Below are positions 19,021 to 22,881 of a DNA stretch of 22,881 nucleotides, piece by piece. Each line of letters begins with the position of its first letter. The stretch's first letter is position 1. The stretch is taken from contig MNCI01000865.1 in assembly GCA_015680685.1 (NCBI GenBank), forward strand, positions 157,085 through 179,965, read 5' to 3'. This stretch comes from Gnetum montanum (Eukaryota > Streptophyta > Gnetopsida > Gnetales > Gnetaceae). Under the pieces are notes generated by a model that was not told the origin of the DNA, did no database searches, and saw nothing but the letters and a program-made list of their open reading frames with translations. The position numbers were made by a program, and so were the translations under genes.

Positions 19021-19372
19021 GGTCGAGGTGTACTAACTCAGTGGGTGTTGTTCGTTGTTCGTTTGTCCTTTTCTGTTTCCATTTGGTTTGCTTATCCATG
19101 TTGTTGGCAAGGTTAACTCTTGAGGGAGAAGAGGTTGAGACATTGCCTATGGTTGGGCTCTGGATGGGTGAGGGGCCATCGCATGGTGGCACCTTTATGA
19201 AAAATGGTAGTTTGGGAGGAGTCATTGGTGTTTGACTAGCTTATTGTGGCACCTTGATGACGAAAGGTTTCTTTGTGGTTGTGGTTAGTACATCATGCAA
19301 ATTTAACATCTTAGCGGATGATTGCGGTGGTACTTTGACCACAAAATTTTTTGTAGGTGCTTGAGGTGGCAC
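19021..19372 (-). other. Degenerate gag-protease linker of element B
   Basis: Repeated GGCACCTTGATGACGAAAGG-like units on the plus strand (near 19187, 19246, 19329 and 19368) encode short repeated peptides on the minus strand, of the type xFVIKVPP. No domain is recognised, and frames change within the stretch. Confidence 0.5.
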
Positions 19373-21083
19373 CTAGATGACAATGAGGGGTCTCTTGCTC
19401 ATGGAGGTGGAGGGGATCATTGCCTTGCTAGCAGGCACACAGATCACAAAAGGTTTCTGCATAGGTTTAGGCTTACTATCTATGCCAATGGAGTTTATGA
19501 CATAAGAGGCATCGTCTGTGCTGGGTTGATTTAGGGTGTTGAAGCTCAGTTGGCCCCATTCTATCATTGTCTGAAGATCATCCTGTAAGACATGACAATT
19601 GTCGATATTGTGACCGGACATCTGGTGGTAGTGACAGAATTGATCTAATTTGAAGTGTTGTGGGATCGGGAGCTTGTTTGACGCTGCTAAGGTGGGATTC
19701 CTTAGTAGCTCACAGTACCTGTCATGTCTTCAGTGAGCATTCTCTGCTACTTTTTTTGTATTGAATTTTCCTGGTTTTGAGGAGTTGCTCTAGTAGTTCA
19801 GAGGGTCGCATGGGTAGCAGCGTATACTTAGAGCGATCCTTGCGCTGAAGGTTGGACCTTGGGGTGGCCCCTGTCATTGCAGGCGGGTTGGTGCTAGTGT
19901 TTGTTGTTTTTGTGCTTGCGGCTATAGTTTTCGTTGTTGTCTGTTTTTTGGCAACATGTTAGTTCTTGTAAGCCACATAGGTGGGATCATTGCTGGTTTG
20001 TGCAACTTGTTCTATGTTCTTGATCTTTGTGAATGCTTGGCTCAATGTTTGAGTGCTTAGGTAGTACAGCTTTAACTTAACAAAGTCATTCATGGCTCCC
20101 TTCAGAATTGTAAGAAAATACATTTCATGGATGGGCTCATGAAGTTCGTTAAGGACTGCACTCCATCGTTGGATGAACTTCTGCACAGGCTCAAGTGGTG
20201 CTTGTTTCACCTGTATCAAAGTGTCTAGTGTTGCTTCAGGCTTCAGGTTGTACTTAAACTTAGTAATGAACTAGTGTAACTGATCCTCAAGAGAGGATAT
20301 GAAGTTACATGGTAGGGCTCAATACCAATCTAAGGCTACATCCGTTAAGGACACAGCGAACATGCACAAGATTGCGTGGGGCCAAGCTTGGAGCAATAGA
20401 GTTTCTAATCGAAACGTGACTAAGTGAGCGTTCGGATCTCCCTTCCCATTGTACTTGGTTAATTGGGGTAGTGTGATTCCCTTGGGTAAAGCTAACAGTG
20501 GCACTAAAGAGTTAATTGGATCATCATGGTAGAAGTCCAGTACTTTAACTGCTTCGGTGTTGGTGATTTTGAGGTGCTTTACCTCATCAGCTAACGCTTG
20601 CATCCATTGTTTTGCTTCTGCCCACTCTTGAATGGTAGGTAGATTAGCTGGTTGGGGAGATTGTGTTGTCAACTGCTACTATGGAGCAACGTTTGGAGTT
20701 GGGATTGTAGGGTGTGACATGTTGAAGTGAGTGGGTTGTTGAACAAGGGGTATGGTTCCTTGCCTAGCCACAAACTATGAAGTGACACCCTGGATGTGCG
20801 GAGCTAAAGTGATGAAAGGGGTCCCATGTGTTTGCACGTGTGGTATGTACTAGGTGGAGGTGGATGTGGGTAATCTCTGTCGAGATACCGATGGTTGTGT
20901 GCTTGTTGACACTTGGTGAGCGGTCGTCTGTCCCATGCGAGGGTGGAATGATGGGTTCACGTAGGCATGGGGAGTGAGGGTGTAATATGAATCCTCATGT
21001 TTAGATTGTGCCGTGAAGTCATCTTCCCCATTTTGATTTTGGGGCTCCTCAGTGGGTCGTCGTAAGGTTTGACTCCTTGCCAT
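19373..21083 (-). pseudogene. gag of element B (degenerate)
   Basis: Gag forms the particle that packages the element RNA. The start is the ATG at 21083 (MARSQTLRRPTEEPQNQNGE). One frame, with stops, runs to about 19960. The capsid region is at 19959-20672 (PQLTKYNGKGDPNAHLVTF, DVALDWY, a stop at 20319-20321, then YNLKPEATLDTL, IQVKQAPLEPVQKFIQRW). This matches the LPKFDGxxDPxxH, ARxWY and FIQRW pattern of Tat gag. After a frameshift the zinc-knuckle type motif CHYHQMSGHNIDNC (CX2HX4HX4C) is encoded near 19600-19640, followed by LQDDLQTMIEWGQL. The domains are in the usual order, but stops and the frameshift make it non-functional. Confidence 0.85.
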
Positions 21084-21903
21084 GAGGAGCTGGGATATGA
21101 GTCAGTGGCAAGGCTCAGAAAGGGGGATGATGTCATATATAGAGGGGATGAATTCATGACCTCCCATGTATATGCGCTCGAAGTTTCATTTTGCCTCCTA
21201 TTCTGTGGTGTCAAGGGGAAGGTTGGCCTGAATCTTCACACAGATAAAGTTGTACTGTTCCTGTGTGAGGATTACGAAGGTGTGTGCATTAGAGTTCTGA
21301 GATGACTCCATAGTGATGTGTGATGGGGCAACATACAGGCTAGCTAACAAGTGCCGAGTGTGTTTCGGGCTAAGTGTGCAGCATGAGAAAATGTGGCTAA
21401 GTGTTGAACAATGTACAACAGCGTTTCAACTGCAGCGTGAGTAAACTGCAGCATGAGTAAGCTACAGCGTGAGTAAATTGCAGCATGCGTAACTAGGTTT
21501 AGCATGAGCAAGCTTAGCGTGAGCAGGCTCAGCGTGTGTAACTGGGTTCAGCGTGAACAAGTTCAACGGGCGTAATTGGTTTTAGCGTGAGCAAGCTCAG
21601 TGTGCGTAATTGGCTTCAACGTGAGCAAGCTCAACGTGCGTAATTGGTTTCAGTGTGAGCAAGCTCAGCGTGCGTAACTGGTTTCAGCGTGAGTAGGCTC
21701 AGTGTGTGTAACTAGGTTCAGCATGAGCAAGCTCAGCATGCGTAACTAGTTTCAACGTAAGCAAGCTCAGCATGCATAAATCTGCAATGTGAGCAAGCCT
21801 AGGACGAATAGGACCAGCGTTAATAAGGGTTTTGGTTTCAGCACTTAATTAGTGCAACATTTCGAACCATGGGACAACTAAGGTTTTGTCAAATGGTAAG
21901 TGG
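21084..21903 (-). other. Leader (5' untranslated region) of element B
   Basis: This lies between the primer-binding site and the gag ATG and has no conserved protein pattern. It contains the 34-bp hairpin array described separately. Its length, 0.8 kb, is long compared with the 121-bp leader of element 1. Confidence 0.7.
21546..21780. repeat. 34-bp tandem hairpin array in the leader of element B
   Basis: Seven units start at about 21546, 21580, 21613, 21647, 21681, 21715 and 21749. Each has TTCAGCG, then the inverted repeat TGAGC-AA-GCTCA, then GCGTGCGTAACT. In the first unit both arms differ together (TGAAC-AA-GTTCA). Looser copies extend left to about 21430. Confidence 0.88.
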
Positions 21904-21921
21904 CCTTCCTTCTAGCGCCAA
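21904..21921 (-). other. Primer-binding site of element B
   Basis: Minus-strand TTGGCGCTAGAAGGAAGG begins with the TGG expected to pair with a tRNA CCA end and lies 10 bp inside the LTR edge. It differs from the tRNA-Asp type of elements 1 and 2, so a different primer tRNA was used. I do not name that tRNA. Confidence 0.75.
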
Positions 21922-21931
21922 TTAACTATAC

Positions 21932-22111
21932 TATTCGAAATCATCGACGTAAGGTTGGAGGAAAACAAACGTCGAAAGATCTCCGAAGAGAAACAGACGA
22001 CCCTACCTTCACGTGAGGGCAAGTTGGAAAAATGAAGGCAGAGTGCCTTGGATGGTCTACACACACATCAAACAAGGACTTCCCCAAGCGTATGCTATTG
22101 CCTACGCTAGG
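21932..22111 (-). repeat. Inner 180 bp of 5' LTR of element B, cut by element C
   Basis: Aligns without gaps to 14932-15111, with about 28 differences counted by eye. The edge has decayed from TG to TA (TATTCGAAATC). Homology stops at 22111, where the LTR of C begins, and the remainder should lie beyond the window. Confidence 0.85.
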
Positions 22112-22125
22112 TGATGAGACGTAAT

Positions 22126-22245
22126 ATGCACAAGCCGCGATATCGCGTACACGATATCGCGGCCGACGCGATCTCGCATCCCCTGCGATATCGCGTACGC
22201 GATATCACGTCCTTCCCTGCGATATTGCGTACACGATATCACGGT
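22126..22245. repeat. GCGATATCGC palindrome array in U3 of LTR C
   Basis: Three long CpG-rich palindromes are built from CGCGATATCGCG with a central GTAC. The first spans about 22133-22160 and is nearly perfect. The block ends about 15 bp before the TATA box. LTR 1 keeps decayed remnants at 7233-7265. Confidence 0.88.
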
Positions 22246-22258
22246 TCGCCACCATAGC

Positions 22259-22266
22259 TATAAATA
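22259..22266 (+). promoter_or_regulatory. TATA box of LTR C
   Basis: TATAAATA followed by AGAGGCGGC, conserved with LTR 1. Confidence 0.8.
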
Positions 22267-22434
22267 AGAGGCGGCACTCCCTTCATTTCCCAATCCTGGC
22301 TAGAAGTAGCGAAGCTCTGGCAGTTTGAACACTCCAGAGTTAGATTAATTTCCCATGTGCCCGCAGTAGGAGTCCTAAAGTGAACGGCTCTTTATTCGAG
22401 CAACTTTGTAACCTGAACACAAGTTGTGTACAAC

Positions 22435-22440
22435 AATAAA
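22435..22440 (+). terminator. Polyadenylation signal of LTR C
   Basis: AATAAA within CAACAATAAAGATGA, about 175 bp after the TATA box. The same sequence block occurs in LTR 1 (7032-7037, minus strand) and LTR 2 (8022-8027, minus strand). Confidence 0.65.
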
Positions 22441-22507
22441 GATGAACTTAATTGGATAAACCTTGCAGTACATGGTTTTATTTTATCGTTATTTATTGCT
22501 TTCCTAG

Positions 22508-22800
22508 TGCGCACGAGTACAACTTGATTACGAGCATCTACGGATGTGTATGGCTAATCAAGGAATCGGCTGCTCGTCGCAACGCATGAGTACGACTTGA
22601 TTACAAGCATTGGACTGCTTGGTAACCCAGTAGTGTATTCCAGGATCTGCGCTTGGTAATCCCAGTGGTAGTCCAATGTGTACGGCTAGTCAAGGAATCA
22701 GCTACTCATCGCTAGGCTAGAACGTGTGATAAGTACGACTTGGCTACGAGCATCCATGGGTGTGTATGGCTGGCCAAGGAATCGACTACTTATCACACTT
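22508..22800. repeat. Three large hairpin repeats in R/U5 of LTR C
   Basis: Units at about 22508-22580, 22585-22715 and 22726-22800 each have an outer stem, an AGTACRACTTG..TAC block and a GGCTxxxCAAGGAATC block. The stems pair as ACGAG/CTCGT, ATGAGTA/TACTCAT-like and GTGATAAGTA/TACTTATCAC. LTR 1 lacks all three and keeps only the related segment at 22811-22881. Confidence 0.82.
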
Positions 22801-22881
22801 AGGCTAAATAGGTGCCTCAGTACGACCACTTCGAGCGCTTGCGTTACGTGTGGTAATCCCAGTAACGATTAGCGTTTGGTA

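Larger units (their letters stand above)
14932..22111 (-). mobile_element. Element B: non-autonomous Tat-like element with gag and partial protease only
   Basis: LTR-derived direct repeats at 14932-15111 and 21932-22111 frame a minus-strand element. From right to left they enclose a primer-binding site (21904-21921), a leader with a 34-bp hairpin array, gag (ATG at 21083), a protease fragment (18493-19020) and a 3' region with tandem repeats. RT, RNase H and integrase are absent: the repeats start at once after the protease fragment. The two LTR segments differ at about 28 of 180 positions by eye, mostly transitions, so the insertion is old. The right LTR is cut by element C. The element sits in the integrase of A, with tgtat (14927-14931) as the expected duplicated target. 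Confidence 0.82.
22112..22881 (+). mobile_element. Element C: 5' part of an LTR in plus orientation, runs off the window
   Basis: Starts TGATGAGAC, like LTR 1 and LTR 2. It can be aligned to LTR 1 from the TATA box (22259-22266) through TCCTAAAGTGAACGG, the polyadenylation signal (22435-22440) and GTGCCTCAGTACGACCACTT to the last base, GCGTTTGGTA, which corresponds to about 6831 in LTR 1. About 340 bp of LTR should follow. It could be a 5' LTR, a 3' LTR or a solo LTR; the window does not show which. Compared with LTR 1 it has extra palindromes in U3 and about 300 bp of hairpin repeats in R/U5. The expected duplicated target is ctagg (22107-22111). Confidence 0.88.

Noticed and set aside
14932-22111. 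Reading 14932-15111 and 21932-22111 as a plain segmental duplication
   Set aside because: The repeats start exactly where the integrase of A breaks and next to a primer-binding site, and they enclose gag, which is the pattern of LTRs.

Overview
The window reads as intergenic DNA from a large, repeat-rich land-plant genome. Every recognisable protein domain belongs to plant Ty3/gypsy LTR retrotransposons. One primer-binding site matches plant tRNA-Asp, and I see no cellular gene. A seed plant with old, slowly purged repeats (for example a gymnosperm) would fit, but the sequence alone does not fix the species. All elements are broken by stop codons, mostly explicable as C-to-T changes, so nothing here looks able to move by itself.

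The window can be read as a stack of six nested elements, and most boundaries can be placed to the base. Left stack: element D (+ strand, Athila-like) keeps only the end of its integrase from 8342, its 3' untranslated region and a probable 3' LTR. Element 2 (- strand, LTR 7430-8341) interrupts that integrase. Element 1 (- strand, LTR 6491-7272, then gag, protease, RT, RNase H and integrase down to the window edge) interrupts the leader of element 2, 138 bp from its primer-binding site. Right stack: element A (- strand, Tat-like) shows a 3' LTR from 10924, a long 3' untranslated region with 30-bp tandem repeats, and an integrase at 13878-14931. Element B (- strand, 14932-22111) is inserted beside the zinc finger of that integrase. 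B has gag and a partial protease but no RT, RNase H or integrase. Its 5' LTR is cut at 22111 by element C (+ strand), whose LTR starts at 22112 and runs off the window; C's LTR belongs to the same family as those of elements 1 and 2. Between the two stacks, 10532-10909 holds a decayed, unrecognised + strand reading frame.

The most interesting signal is not protein coding. Several independent arrays of short inverted repeats occur in the untranslated regions and LTRs (11848-12366, 13585-13865, 17815-18510, 21546-21780, 22126-22245, 22508-22800). In several of them the two arms of the hairpin change together between copies while the loop length or the outside anchor stays constant. A and B share one such motif, an AGTTTA anchor followed by a small stem with a 6-nt loop, and also an inverted repeat in the upstream part of the LTR. 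This suggests that B is a non-autonomous partner of A-like elements. Two single N bases at 1652 and 1828, each flanked by a near-perfect local duplication, look like assembly joins rather than biology.
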